Positions 1 to 10,431 of a DNA stretch of 64,000 nucleotides are shown piece after piece (the first letter of the stretch is position 1; every line of letters starts with the position of its first letter). The stretch is from Haemonchus contortus (Eukaryota > Nematoda > Chromadorea > Rhabditida > Trichostrongylidae). The notes beneath the pieces are model-generated. The model was not told where the DNA came from and made no database searches. It saw only the letters and a program-made list of their open reading frames with translations. The stretch lies in assembly GCA_000469685.2 (NCBI GenBank), contig LS997563.1:20792757-20856756 (forward strand), read 5' to 3'. The translations under genes and the position numbers were made by a program.

Positions 1-94
1 CTTGTTGCAGACTAAATTCACGGTTGGCATTCGTAAAGGAAGTTGACACATGGAACTGTTTGACAACATCTCCAGGTCTCACAAGGTTGGCGAT

Positions 95-200
95 TTGTGG
101 ACAAAACTCCAGTCTCGGACGGGACTCGAACCCGTACTTGTCCTTTCCGGGGACCCTGCTCTTATCTCTTACACTGCCGGAACCCCGCTTGCCCTCGCCT
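95..200 (-). repeat. tRNA-like SINE fragment
   Basis: On the minus strand there is a perfect internal B-box-like motif (GGTTCGAGTCC) in a T-arm-like stem, preceded by a poor A-box-like segment, as in a tRNA-derived SINE head. A diverged second copy with the same flanks (a 'gac/tggacaaaact' lead and a 'ccctcgc' tail) lies at about 27041-27160. No convincing cloverleaf or anticodon arm can be drawn, so this is called a repeat and not a tRNA gene. Confidence 0.4.
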
Positions 201-419
201 TCTTAATGGCTTATATTCCACCAGTTTGGCTATGCACGCTAAGTATATGTGGGCGGCCACTTATTCACGAAGGAGTCATTTAGCGGGATTTTAGATAATT
301 AGGATAAGGTAGTTCCCTCCAGATTCGTACGCTGAACTGCTGAGAGCATCACCCTCAATATATTTGAGCAGAGTTATCAGTGCTCTGACTGTTGACCACC
401 CTTCTTTTGACTGCTCCTA

Positions 420-1210
420 TCCATTTTTCCCGCATTCTAGAACGTTTCCGAACAGGGTTATGAATTTTTTGATCTAAGCCCCGCCCACTTTGGTGCTAAC
501 CCCACACATCTCAGAGGTGTGATTGCATTTGTTCCATCACCTCTGACCACTTTTTTCCCGCATTCTAGAACGTTTCTGAACAGAGTTATGAAATTTTGAT
601 TTGAGCCCCGCCCACTTTGAGGATTCGGCCACATTTGTTCCATTACCTCTATCGAAATTTTTTCCGCATTCTAGAATGTTTCCGAACGAAGTTACACACA
701 TTTTCGAAAAGTAGCTTCCACCTCAACGCACGCCCCGCCCATCGTGGGCGGGCTTCACTCAGCTTACGCATGCCCACCGCTCATGAGGCCTTGCTAACTC
801 TTTACTTTTTTTCCTGGCCACGACGCAATCGCTGAATCGAGTTATGAATCTCTGTAGTAAATACCACTCACTGAAAGAACTCCCGCCCACCACCGGTAAG
901 TTCCCTTTATTCTCATTGTTGACCCATCCCTCACCTTCGCACATTTTTTTCCGGCGTCTATAGTGTTTTGAGATCGGATGAGAAAAATTTGCTCATGACT
1001 CCGCCTAATTCCGGTACATGCCCCGCCCCTTTGGGGCGGAGCCTCGCTATGCTCACATGTGCTCTTTTGCTAACCCTATTCAACCCATTCCAAACTTGAC
1101 CCGACCTCTCCAGGTGTTTCTTCACGTCATATCGAATTTCCGTATAAACAAACAAACAAGCAAACAAAAAAATCAGACAGACAGGCAGAGCGCTTTATAT
1201 ATAGTAAGGA
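420..1210. repeat. degenerate tandem repeat with GC-box-like units
   Basis: Units of roughly 110-130 bp share 'cattctagaacgtttc', then 'agttatgaa', then 'ccccgcccactttg'. The clearest copies start near 430, 558 and 665; weaker ones follow near 820 and 950. The block ends in an A/C-rich run (caaacaaacaaac) and a 'tttatatatagta' tail, which also ends related repeats near 7143-7275, 18031-18295 and 28850-29215. No coding sequence is seen here. Confidence 0.5.
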
Positions 1211-1749
1211 CAGCTTATCAGCACTCTCACGTGCAACGTGTTGAACCGGTCGGCCTATATCAGCACTGAAGCGTTCAACCCTCGGACTTTTTGCATCGGC
1301 ACTTATTCCAATTTCGATTCCCTAGTTTTTTTGTGCGGGACCATTATAAGTATTACCATCTGAGTCCGTTCAGTAACAATTTTCTTTCTCGAAGTTGTTC
1401 AGATGTTTACTTTGAAATCATAAATTTTTCTATTGAAAGCTACCGCGCCTTTGCACTAGTAGGAATTACATGAAACAACGGATGAAGTCACAAATGTTTT
1501 GAATAAGTCATTCGACGATTTGAGTTATGAATAACAAGTTAGCTTCTTAAGTTTTGAAAAAGGTCAGTTTTGAATTAGTTAGCGTTCAGGACTACAGAAC
1601 TCGGCAAAATCGTATCACTGCAGATTTTCTTGTGATTTCGTCGATGCAAACAATTTTGATTGAGAATACGTCCTTTTTTATGGAAGTTCCGTTATGGAAC
1701 TTAGAAAAAAAATCCGGAAATCTCATCTTACTTATGAGAATGGAGGCGA

Positions 1750-2795
1750 GTCATGAGAACGGTGAGAAAGTGGGATTTCAAGAAAGTTAGTTTTTCAACG
1801 TGAAATTTTCATGGTCATTGGTTTAAATAGTTTTATTACCATATAGAATAGAAAAATTTTAAAATTTCCCTAGAATAGAAAGTTCGATGGTCATGAATAT
1901 GAATTTCGGTAATATGTAAAAAAACATCCTTTTTTTGAGTTTCCACTCATCTGCGATAACGAACAACATTTACAGGAGCGACGTAACTGTTTGATATTGG
2001 GGCATCTCGTGTTTGAAAGTCCTTGAAGCCCGCCGGTTGATCAGTTGGCCATTTCACGCTTCTCACGGAATGTTACAATGCTTAAGGCTTAATTTAGCAC
2101 ATTGAAGAGAGGTCATCAGCTACTGTTTAAGCTGGTGGATGAGCGATTTAGATGCAACTATTGACTATAGAAAAGAAGTCTTGCTTAGAACCTTACATGT
2201 ATTCTGACGACACTTTCTACTACTTCCAAGATTTCACGGGGTACCCTTCAGCTTCACCGCAGCTTCGCACCCAAACCCTATTACTATGCTACTTCCGTAC
2301 CTATACATCCTCCGCTAAGGCAGTTCCAACCCGCACCGTTACCCTTGTACTATGCTACTTCTGCACCTACACAACCGCTCCAGCTCATAGCGCATCCTTT
2401 GTGCTATGCTACTCGTGCACCTACGCAAGCGCTCGAGCCCGTACCGCAGCCTTCGCTCCATAATACTTCCGCAGCTACCGAACCGCTCGAAACAGTACCG
2501 CAGCCTTCGCTCCAATCTACCCAACTTTCTTAAATTCCCTCCCTATGACCTCGAAAGATGTCCAAATTCGTAACGAACAAGACAACCCGAGTTGTTTTTT
2601 GTTTATTTATTATTTTCAAGATACTTCTATTAGAAAAATTGGGCTTGTTTATATTCTGTTGGAAATTTTTGTCGAAATTTTTATCATCTTGCATGGTATT
2701 ATAAAAAAATTCTTCAAACCGAAGACCATGAAAATTTTACGTTGAAAAACTTATCTTCTTGAAGTTTCATCTTCTCAAGGTTGGTCATAAATGAG
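1750..2795. mobile_element. TIR-flanked insertion of about 1 kb in repeat U
   Basis: About 80 bp near 1752-1830 ('...gtttttcaacgtgaaattttc') matches the reverse complement of about 2712-2795. The colinear repeat copy at 42.3-42.45 kb lacks the roughly 1 kb between. This is what a TIR DNA element inserted in repeat U should look like. No transposase is visible. The interior instead holds a proline-rich tandem coding-like repeat. The exact ends and target-site duplication could not be fixed. Confidence 0.45.
2270..2533 (+). other. proline-rich tandem-repeat ORF fragment
   Basis: A DNA repeat of about 60 bp (ctatgctacttc...cctacac...ccg) recurs about four times. In one frame it encodes units like 'YATSAPTQPL' and 'PVPQPSL', ending in a stop at 2531-2533. 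The open frame runs upstream past the first usable ATG and shifts near 2250, so there is no intact gene. Low-complexity Pro/Gln/Thr repeats of this kind are common in secreted nematode proteins, but nothing identifies a family. It lies inside the TIR-flanked insertion and could be a captured host exon or a mutated minisatellite. Confidence 0.3.
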
Positions 2796-3300
2796 GTCAC
2801 TTCGCACCTCGACGCGAAGTAATGTCAGTCGAGACTAACGTCGCACACCCCGTCCGCTCGCACCCGATCGTGCGCAGTCGCGCGCCATGATGAGAAAGGC
2901 TTGAATTCCTAGTGCAAGGGTAGGGTAGTCGCCGCGTGACCACTGCCGCTTGCCTTGGGAATTCGGAGGGAAGGTCCAGCATTCATAAGGTTTACATGAT
3001 CGGGATCTCAGCCAGCAGGTGACCGGCTTATCTATACGAGAAATGAAGGCAATCTCTCAGGCTCACGTCCCATCAATAATTCTACCAAAATCTTTAACGC
3101 CGCTCGACTGATCCTTGACCACATCTCCGAGTGCTATCGATTGTGGATAAGACTCAGAGATGATTCAAATGGAAGCCCAGATCAGAAGTAGCAGCAGAGA
3201 GATTATGTAATAATGATATTGTCGCCACAGACATGATAGTTTTTCACCTCCACAGACATGATAGTTTTTCACCTTAATCAAGCTTTTCATCATGTGTATT

Positions 3301-3371
3301 GAGGAAGTCACGGCATTGAACCCGTTTCTCGCACGTGACAGACGCAGACACTCACCACTGTACTTTCGAGA
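3301..3371 (-). pseudogene. tRNA-Asp-derived segment
   Basis: Read on the minus strand, this resembles tRNA-Asp: 'agtggtgagtgtctgcg', an anticodon loop CTGTCAC (GTC), then 'gggttcaatgcc' as the T arm. The acceptor stem does not pair and the D arm is altered, so it is not a functional gene. It is the first of two such segments about 160 bp apart in repeat U. Confidence 0.55.
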
Positions 3372-3463
3372 ATTCACTCTTGTTCTGTTCTACAATATAT
3401 TCATAATTTTCTTGTTCTTTTTTGTTCTCTTCTAATAAAAGAAATGTAAGAATAACAAAAATT

Positions 3464-3538
3464 CTCTCCGGCCAGGAATTGAACACTGATATCGCATGTG
3501 ACAGTCGCAGATATTCATCACCATACCGAGGATCCACG
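3464..3538 (-). pseudogene. tRNA-Asp-derived segment
   Basis: On the minus strand: 'atcctcggtatggtgatga', an anticodon loop CTGTCAC (GTC), then 'gttcaattcctggccgg'. The 5' half and T arm are close to nematode tRNA-Asp, but the stems are decayed. It is the second member of the tandem pair. Confidence 0.6.
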
Positions 3539-4113
3539 CTTGTTCGCTTAACGTATGCAAGGAGACACAAGGTCAGTTGGAATGTCTTTATTGTGATGAA
3601 CATGTGAAATCAAACTCAATAAAATTCCGGGAACGACTAGAACTTTCTAATATGTAGATCGTACGACAAATTCCCCGCCATATTTTCAATATTCATCAAG
3701 ACCATTCTCGCACAGTACAGGTTCTTTCGATCGGAAGCATGCTGGAAAGTTTGAAATGTCTTGGGCTGTTCTAGTTTCTTACCGTTCAAATCTTCCCTAC
3801 AGCACTTAACAAAATCTGCTTCTAGTTTGAAATTCTTAGCCTTTGCGACCGGTGGGGGCGAGGACGGGTAGTTTCACTTAGAGTTTTTCATCTGATACCT
3901 TCGCTTGCATTGTTTGGATCATGTCATGATAAGCGTGTCTCACAGCATTGTTTTGAGGCAAAACTATATATATGAAATGGAATAATGTAGGCCAGTCTAG
4001 TCTAAAATTTCCGCCAAGGAATACCCTTCGTTTCAATGGACACTAGGAAATAAAAGCATCAGAAAAGTTCGCGTTAAGGTAATTATTCGCAAGAAAATGG
4101 AGAAAAATAAGTC

Positions 4114-5586
4114 TTACCAGGGAAGGATCCCAACTCGAAATGGCCATTTGAAATAAGACCTATACTACTAGATGTGTTTTTGGGCGCTGAATTCAAATCC
4201 GCTTTCCAAATCTGCCAAGCGATTCTCTGAACGGAGTTATGAGGGCGGTTTTAGGTGACATTACATGAGAAAACTTAAATTACATGGAAGCAGCGCGCCC
4301 CTCAACGGCGACTTGGTGTAGTGGTAAGCGTGACGCTTCATGGGGGAGAGGCTAGGGTTCGGGTTTTGTGGGGGTTCGAGTTTTTGCATTATATAGGATT
4401 TTTCCCTCCAGAACTAGGAAATACTCTCATAGTGATTTTATCACGTTTTATGACCTTTTAAGGCTTTTGCCGATATTTATCCACTTAAAGTAATACTTCA
4501 GTTTTACTCGCATGCCCATGCACTCTATATTCACAGCAGGATTCACAGTAGGGTAACTTTTGCCACTTTATGAACAAATGTGATACTCTAGCACGGAATG
4601 TTTGAAGCGAAGAAACTTTTCACATTGGGAGAAACGGATGAAAAAGAACTCGTCACTGCTCATTGCTTTACACTCACTAACCCCAAATCAGAAGGAAAAC
4701 AGAATTGAGTAGGCGTCCCAAAATCACCCGGGTGAGTGCTCAAGTAGCCGACGGCATACCATGAATAAAAGAGAATTTTTCTAAATTTCATCGCCTAGAA
4801 CTGAAAATAGGCAGGCGATAGTAAGCAAAGAATGGGGTCTCTCGTGTGTACACGTAAAAGTTGAGATCATGAGCTATTACATATGAGGTGGTGCGTTTAA
4901 CCATATTTCTAGAAGGGAATAAGAAATGAGCTTCTATCGGCTGTATTAGCCTTGTGGTAGCCTCGAGCAGGGTGTCATTCCCTTCACCTGCTTTTGTGGA
5001 GGTAAGACTCACTGAATAGCTTTCTGGTCTTTGAATGATGTCTACGAGTCCACTATCAACAATGCCGGTGTAGGTGAGTCCGGGTCTGCTACGCACCATC
5101 GCACCTAATCTAGCATCAACACTCACTCGAGCAACATCATTGCTCATCATATGCGTTTTACTTGCCCTGACCTCCAAATTTTGCGCAATTTCCCATTCGG
5201 TAACAGGTAGGTAGGTAGGAGAAGGTATCAGCAAAGCCTTAAAAGGTCATAAAACGTGATAAAATCACCATGAGAGTATTTCCTAGTCCTGGAGGGAAAA
5301 ATCCTATATAATGCAAAAACTCGGTTCCCCACAAAACCCGAACCCTAACCTCTCGCCCATGAAGCGTCACGCTTACCACTACACCAAGTCGCCGTTGAGG
5401 GGCGCGCTGCTTCCATGTAATTTAAGTTTTCTCATGTAATGTCACCTAAAACCACCCTCATAACTCCGTTCAGAGAAACGCTTGGCAGATTTGGAAAGCG
5501 GATTTGAATTCAGCGCCGAAAAACACATCTAGTAGTATAGGTCTTATTTCAAATGGCCATTTCGAGTTGGGATCCTTCCCTGGTAA
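4114..5586. mobile_element. long-TIR element, family T (copy 1)
   Basis: The ends read 'taccagggaaggatccc' and its reverse complement. The same ends bound the element at about 24798-26706, and an internal segment near 4845-4930 ('gttgagatcatgagc') matches 25390-25480 there. The TIRs are at least 170 bp and include a tRNA-like module (about 4309-4372; mirror 5328-5391) with an A-box-like 'tggtgtagtggtaagcg' and a weak B box. No transposase was recognised, so the element is probably non-autonomous. Confidence 0.5.
4788..5234 (-). CDS. hypothetical ORF in the loop of inverted repeat 1
   Basis: An open frame of 148 codons fills most of the unpaired loop between the arms. The product shows no recognised domain, no clear membrane segment and no repeats. 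Its start lies at the right-arm boundary. A frame of this length can arise by chance, and nothing like a transposase motif (DDE/D or HTH) is present. It may be the remnant of an internal gene of family T, or noise. Confidence 0.2.
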   Translation of the reverse strand: MLIPSPTYLPVTEWEIAQNLEVRASKTHMMSNDVARVSVDARLGAMVRSRPGLTYTGIVDSGLVDIIQRPESYSVSLTSTKAGEGNDTLLEATTRLIQPIEAHFLFPSRNMVKRTTSYVIAHDLNFYVYTRETPFFAYYRLPIFSSRR

Positions 5587-6161
5587 GACTTATTTTTCTC
5601 CATTTTCTTGCGAATAATTACCTTAATGCGAACTTTTCTGATGCTTTTATTTCCTAGTGTCCATTGAAACGAAGGGTATTCCTTGGCGGAAATTTTAGAC
5701 TAGACTGGCCTACATTATTCCATTTCATATATATAGTTTTGCCTCAAAACAATGCTGTGAGACACGCTTATCATGACATGATCCAAACAATGCAAGCGAA
5801 GGTATCAGATGAAAAACTCTAAGTGAAACTACCCGTCCTCGCCCCCACCGGTCGCAAAGGCTAAGAATTTCAAACTAGAAGCAGATTTTGTTAAGTGCTG
5901 TAGGGAAGATTTGAACGGTAAGAAACTAGAACAGCCCAAGACATTTCAAACTTTCCAGCATGCTTCCGATCGAAAGAACCTGTACTGTGCGAGAATGGTC
6001 TTGATGAATATTGAAAATATGGCGGGGAATTTGTCGTACGATCTACATATTAGAAAGTTCTAGTCGTTCCCGGAATTTTATTGAGTTTGATTTCACATGT
6101 TCATCACAATAAAGACATTCCAACTGACCTTGTGTCTCCTTGCATACGTTAAGCGAACAAG

Positions 6162-6236
6162 CGTGGATCCTCGGTATGGTGATGAATATCTGCGACTGTC
6201 ACATGCGATATCAGTGTTCAATTCCTGGCCGGAGAG
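6162..6236 (+). pseudogene. tRNA-Asp-derived segment (mirror copy)
   Basis: Mirror image of the segment at 3464-3538 in the right arm of inverted repeat 1. Same GTC anticodon loop and T-arm motif, plus strand. Confidence 0.6.
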
Positions 6237-6328
6237 AATTTTTGTTATTCTTACATTTCTTTTATTAGAAGAGAACAAAAAAGAACAAGAAAATTATGAA
6301 TATATTGTAGAACAGAACAAGAGTGAAT

Positions 6329-6399
6329 TCTCGAAAGTACAGTGGTGAGTGTCTGCGTCTGTCACGTGCGAGAAACGGGTTCAATGCCGTGACTTCCTC
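6329..6399 (+). pseudogene. tRNA-Asp-derived segment (mirror copy)
   Basis: Mirror image of the segment at 3301-3371, plus strand, with the same GTC anticodon loop. Confidence 0.55.
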
Positions 6400-7280
6400 A
6401 ATACACATGATGAAAAGCTTGATTAAGGTGAAAAACTATCATGTCTGTGGAGGTGAAAAACTATCATGTCTGTGGCGACAATATCATTATTACATAATCT
6501 CTCTGCTGCTACTTCTGATCTGGGCTTCCATTTGAATCATCTCTGAGTCTTATCCACAATCGATAGCACTCGGAGATGTGGTCAAGGATCAGTCGAGCGG
6601 CGTTAAAGATTTTGGTAGAATTATTGATGGGACGTGAGCCTGAGAGATTGCCTTCATTTCTCGTATAGATAAGCCGGTCACCTGCTGGCTGAGATCCCGA
6701 TCATGTAAACCTTATGAATAGAATTTCGAATTACAGACGGTCGGATAAGTTTTGTAGCGAATGACATCGAGCTAAGAGGATCCTTCATCAAATCACAAAC
6801 CTTGCTGTGTAGCGGTCGCAGTCTGATAGTAAGAAATGAACAAGATTCTTATCTGCTTATCCTATTGCCCTAATGGGTCCCTATCACTGCACATGTCACT
6901 CACTTTTGCCACCGTGCTCTACCATCCTGTCTTATCGAATGAAACGTCCCGAACGGTCAAAGCTACATCGTAGTTACCGAAGAAGTCAGGGTTTCATCGG
7001 TAGGTGGCCTCTCTAAGGTCCTTCATCTTCTCTTATCAGTTATCATCAGTTCCTGTCACCGAGTACCTACGATCCCGTCATATCCTGCATCACCTATTAG
7101 AATGCTGAGGTTCCACTGGTAATAAGAAAAAGTGCGATCCTACCAAATTTGAACGCTCTAGGTCCACGGGACAGGAGTTATGAATTTCCTGTCAGACACA
7201 CACACCAACACTCACACACAGATTAACACAGCGGCAAACCAACAGACACACTTAGCAAATTATATAAAGTAGGATATCCT

Positions 7281-8135
7281 TAGAGCATGCCTATTCAAGG
7301 GTACCAGATCTTTCTCGCGGTTCCAACCACATTCTTGCCCTTGCGGTAGAGGAAAAACGTCACGCTATGATCCTTAAATTTCACACGAGTCCTATACAGA
7401 CATTGAGAATGTTTACAGGACCTGAACAGGAATATAGAGGCCCTTTCAGAAAATATAAGATTTTATGAGTTTAGGTTCTTGATCTTTTGTACAACAGTAG
7501 ATAAACCAGGGGTATCGAAAATCGGCGGAGATTTTTCGGGCAACCTAATATATACACATACACACATATCGTTTCAGCAACGAATCGCACATGGAGGTTG
7601 GTCCATCACATTGATGTCAAGGCGTTTTACAAAACCAAGTTCCAGTAAATGATCATGTATATTTGATTTCGAAACATTGTTTTCCTCCTAGTCCACGAGC
7701 AGTGATTCGCCGATTCGCTAATATTTTGATTTGGTCGTTTTCGACTGGTTATGGATCTCCTGAGTGTTGCCGACTTTTTAAAGGTGAATTCACCGTGTTC
7801 ATATTCCGCAAATAGTTCGGGTACTGTACCTTCCCCTAGAGCATGTCTATTCAAACGTACCAAATCTTGCTCGCGGCATAAGCCAAATTTTGCCCTTGCG
7901 GTCGGAGAAAAGCATCAGGCGCCGCAATTGCATGCGGTGATCCTCAAATTTTACAAGAGTCCTGTACAGATAGACTTCGAGGAATTTTAACAGAACCTGA
8001 AACTAAATATAGAGGGAGCTTACCCTCCCAGAAAATATACAATTCTATGAGTGAAGGTTCTTGATTCTTGTACATCAGTTGATAAGCCCGGGGTGTCGAA
8101 AATCGGCGGAAACTTTCCGCACAACTCGATATAAA
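7281..8135. repeat. direct repeat pair inside the left arm
   Basis: 7281-7556 and 7832-8135 are diverged direct copies. Both run from 'agagcatg(c/t)ctattcaa' through 'gttcttgat...cttgtac' to 'tcgaaaatcggcgga', and then into an AT-rich end. One copy ends in 'gcccgaaaaatctccgcc' (reverse strand), which resembles a mariner terminus. The mirror pair lies at about 14956-15810. They look like two copies of one short non-autonomous element. Confidence 0.5.
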
Positions 8136-8167
8136 CATATATATATACATATATATATATATATACA

Positions 8168-8732
8168 TAGGGGAGGGGTGCCCCAAAAAAGAGACACTAT
8201 GCATGGGGTCAAATCCAGGGCGGAATACGTCGCACCGATTGAAGCAGCAGAAGACTGTGATTGGGCAAAGCGTACTAAGAATGTTGCTTTATGAAAGGAA
8301 GCAGGAACTCGTGTGATTCCTATATCGGCATCAAAATATGGAGCCGTCTGCCATTGCGGACGCGCTCAAGACGACTTACGGGATATCGGTCGGCAACAAG
8401 CAGATACGCAACTCTCTCAATCGATTCGCTCACAGACAGATTCCTGAGCATTGTCGCTTAGGATCTGAAGAACCGCTGACTTCCTGTAGAACTTAACAGG
8501 ATTGTCTGCGATGGTCAAGGAGTCGCCGATCTCGCCGACCTCAGACGACGCATCAAACTTGCGTGGTAAAAACTTTCGATTTCGTTCGTGCGGAAGGCCA
8601 CTAAAGAATTCTGTGATCGAGTACAATGTGTTGTTGATTTTGCGGGTGGTGATATGCAGTCAAAATTTAATGAAGTTTGATTACATTGATGGTACAAGCC
8701 GAGCAGTGAAAATGTCTCTTTTTTTTGGGCAC

Positions 8733-8738
<6 letters not shown>
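8168..8738. mobile_element. mariner-derived non-autonomous element (left arm)
   Basis: The ends are 'aggggtgccc..aaaaaagagaca' inverted copies (8174-8195 and 8713-8736), flanked on both sides by (TA)n. The interior has stops in all frames, but translated fragments look like a decayed mariner transposase C-terminus. The mirror copy is at about 14349-14918. Confidence 0.5.

Positions 8739-8792
<54 letters not shown>
8736..8792. repeat. (TA)n microsatellite
   Basis: Uninterrupted TA dinucleotides between two mariner-type elements. TA is the mariner target, so this tract probably served as a landing site. The mirror tract (about 14299-14351) has a different length. Short 'IYIYIY' frames across these tracts are not genes. 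Confidence 0.9.
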
Positions 8793-8797
<5 letters not shown>

Positions 8798-10068
8798 GGC
8801 TACAAAGTATGGTCCGGTATTTATTCGCATGTAAAAAAAGAAATATCATACATTTCTACAAGAATTTTCATTAAATGGTACAACTAAAATAAAGGAACAT
8901 TTATTCGAGGTATTGTTCGAAATGATCGCCCCTGGCCAGAATACAAGCTTCCAATCTTTTCGTAAAGGCTTCCACGGTGGGCCGCAAGTAGTCGACATCA
9001 ATTTTCTGCCACTCCATCTGAGAAGCTGCTTTTAGACTGTCCAAACTGCGGTGGGGTGAAGAAGACACTTTCTGCTGCAGATAGCTCCAAACTGAGTAGT
9101 CCATTGGATTGAGGTCTGGGGAGTTAGATGGCCACATGTCTTTGTCCCAGAATCCAGGAAAATGATGTCGGCAGAAGGAAATCGTGGATTTCGACCCATG
9201 TGCTGATGCCCAGTCCTGTTGCAAAACAAAGTTCCTTTCTCCGAAGTGATTTCGGGCCCATGGCAATCGTGTGTCCCTTAAAATAACATTCTGGTAAGTT
9301 TCGGAGTTGATTTTGATGTTTTTATCAACAAAAACGAGAGGTGTTTTGCCTTCTGATGTTATTCCGGCCCATACCATCACCGACTTCGGGAACAGGCTCC
9401 TGGTTTTCACTCGTCGTTTTCTGGAGTTTTTCTCTGCCCGAGGTAGCAACTGCCGCTGGTTTTGGCTGTTGTGCGCGACCTCGACCGTGAAAATTTTCTC
9501 GTCTGTCCACACGATGTCCGAAAGGCGGCCCGCACGGACTGCCAGAAGCTTCTGACATTTTTCCAGTCTGTTCTTCTTTGCTGCTTCGCTGAGCATCTGG
9601 CCTCGAAAGAAGCGGTAACTGTGAAAATCTAGCTCACATTTCACAATGTTTTGAACACTTCTTCGCGAGATATGCAAATCCGAAGCAATTTTGTTCATGC
9701 TGACTTCATCGTTGCGTGAGATCCTCTTCTTGATCACCTTCCGAATCCGAGGAACATTGACAGTTCTTGGACGCCCTGATTTTGGAAGTGGTAGATGGTG
9801 TCCACGCTCCCTGTACTGGGCCACAATTCTTCTGACCGTTCTGTCGTTAATGTGCAGCCTTCTTGCGATCTCCGCAGCGGAACATCCTTCGTCCACGAGA
9901 TGTGCGATTGTGGCACGGTGAGGAGATGGTCGCATTTCACCGAGGTACTTTGATCGACAGTCGCAATAATTCGGGTATAAGGCATGACTGACATGCTTTA
10001 TCCAGAGCATATATGGCACAGCTGAAACGGGGATTTCCAGGTTAGCAAGCGACGTGTGATTTGCCGGA

Positions 10069-10070
<2 letters not shown>
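8793..10070 (-). mobile_element. mariner element, DD37D type (left arm)
   Basis: A 1.28-kb element between two (TA)n tracts. The outer ends share 'tatggtccgg' in inverted orientation (near 8809-8818 and 10063-10072). The left end carries an extra 'gggtggctacaaag', so the TIRs are imperfect as read. It carries a full transposase ORF on the minus strand. Confidence 0.8.
8901..10019 (-). CDS. mariner transposase, DD37D type
   Basis: This 372-aa frame encodes a Tc1/mariner cut-and-paste transposase, which would act in the nucleus on its own TIRs. Residues about 35-80 form the first helix-turn-helix ('EIARRLHINDRTVR'); a GRPR linker follows near 92-95, and a second HTH ('KIASDLHISRRSVQ') near 118-135. 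Catalytic Asp residues are in 'VWTDEKIF' (about 180), 'LQQDWASAH' (about 278) and 'NPMDYSVW'. There are 37 residues between the second and third Asp, a DD37D spacing. No stop or frameshift is seen. A Met at 29 (MRPSPHRATIAHL) is a plausible alternative start. The mirror ORF at 13072-14190 differs by only two residues. Confidence 0.88.
   Translation of the reverse strand: MPYMLWIKHVSHALYPNYCDCRSKYLGEMRPSPHRATIAHLVDEGCSAAEIARRLHINDRTVRRIVAQYRERGHHLPLPKSGRPRTVNVPRIRKVIKKRISRNDEVSMNKIASDLHISRRSVQNIVKCELDFHSYRFFRGQMLSEAAKKNRLEKCQKLLAVRAGRLSDIVWTDEKIFTVEVAHNSQNQRQLLPRAEKNSRKRRVKTRSLFPKSVMVWAGITSEGKTPLVFVDKNIKINSETYQNVILRDTRLPWARNHFGERNFVLQQDWASAHGSKSTISFCRHHFPGFWDKDMWPSNSPDLNPMDYSVWSYLQQKVSSSPHRSLDSLKAASQMEWQKIDVDYLRPTVEAFTKRLEACILARGDHFEQYLE

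Positions 10071-10100
<30 letters not shown>
10071..10100. repeat. (TA)n microsatellite
   Basis: TA tract at the other flank of the left-arm mariner. Mirror at 12991-13020. Confidence 0.85.
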
Positions 10101-10102
<2 letters not shown>

Positions 10103-10431
10103 CTAAGGACTAAGAATCTTTGTGACCACTGTTCATACATTACAAAAATTTTGACCCACAAAAAAAGTCAGACCTAGTGAGAAGGTCGAAATTGCTTCAC
10201 AACAAAGATAAATCCATTACTTCACCTTGCCAACAAAAATAGCCTTACAGCCTTGAATGCCTTACAGAAGCATAATGGCATCAAGTTCATAATAATTATG
10301 CGACGCGTATTTCGTTGAAACCTCCGTTTAACATGAGAAGTTATAATTCAGTATGAACCGGATATTCACGTATATAACCGGATATTATTCATCGATGGTC
10401 GTTAGGGATATTCACGTGAGGCATACCACTT

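Larger units (their letters stand above)
1430..4113 (+). repeat. dispersed repeat family 'U', copy 1
   Basis: The block is colinear with 42075-44332. Shared landmarks include 'aggaattacat...acggatgaagtca', the 'gcacccgatcg' segment, two tRNA-Asp-like segments and 'aaggaata...cttcgtttca'. The two copies differ by insertions: copy 1 carries an extra TIR element (about 1750-2795), and the other copy carries a TA-flanked MITE (43531-44052). The right end (about 4113) is where the other copy also ends, so it may be a true family boundary. The left arm of inverted repeat 1 starts inside this block. Confidence 0.6.
2981..4468 (+). repeat. inverted repeat 1, left arm
   Basis: This arm pairs with 5232-6719 in reverse complement with no net indel over most of its length (paired positions sum to 9700 at both 2981/6719 and 4300/5400). 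About ten scattered single-base differences were noted, mostly transitions and mostly toward the loop. The arm holds repeat U sequence (to about 4113) and then the terminal part of TIR family T. Confidence 0.9.
5232..6719 (-). repeat. inverted repeat 1, right arm
   Basis: Reverse-complement partner of 2981-4468. Its outer end at 6719 meets the next palindrome with no spacer. Repeat U on the left continues beyond 2981, but this arm stops at 6719, so the arm looks truncated at the junction and does not end at a natural terminus. Confidence 0.9.

Noticed and set aside
3464..3538. Functional tRNA-Asp gene
   Set aside because: Acceptor and D stems do not pair; a repeat-borne derivative is more likely.
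8736..8834. ORFs with long Ile-Tyr runs
   Set aside because: Translation of the (TA)n tract; not protein coding.
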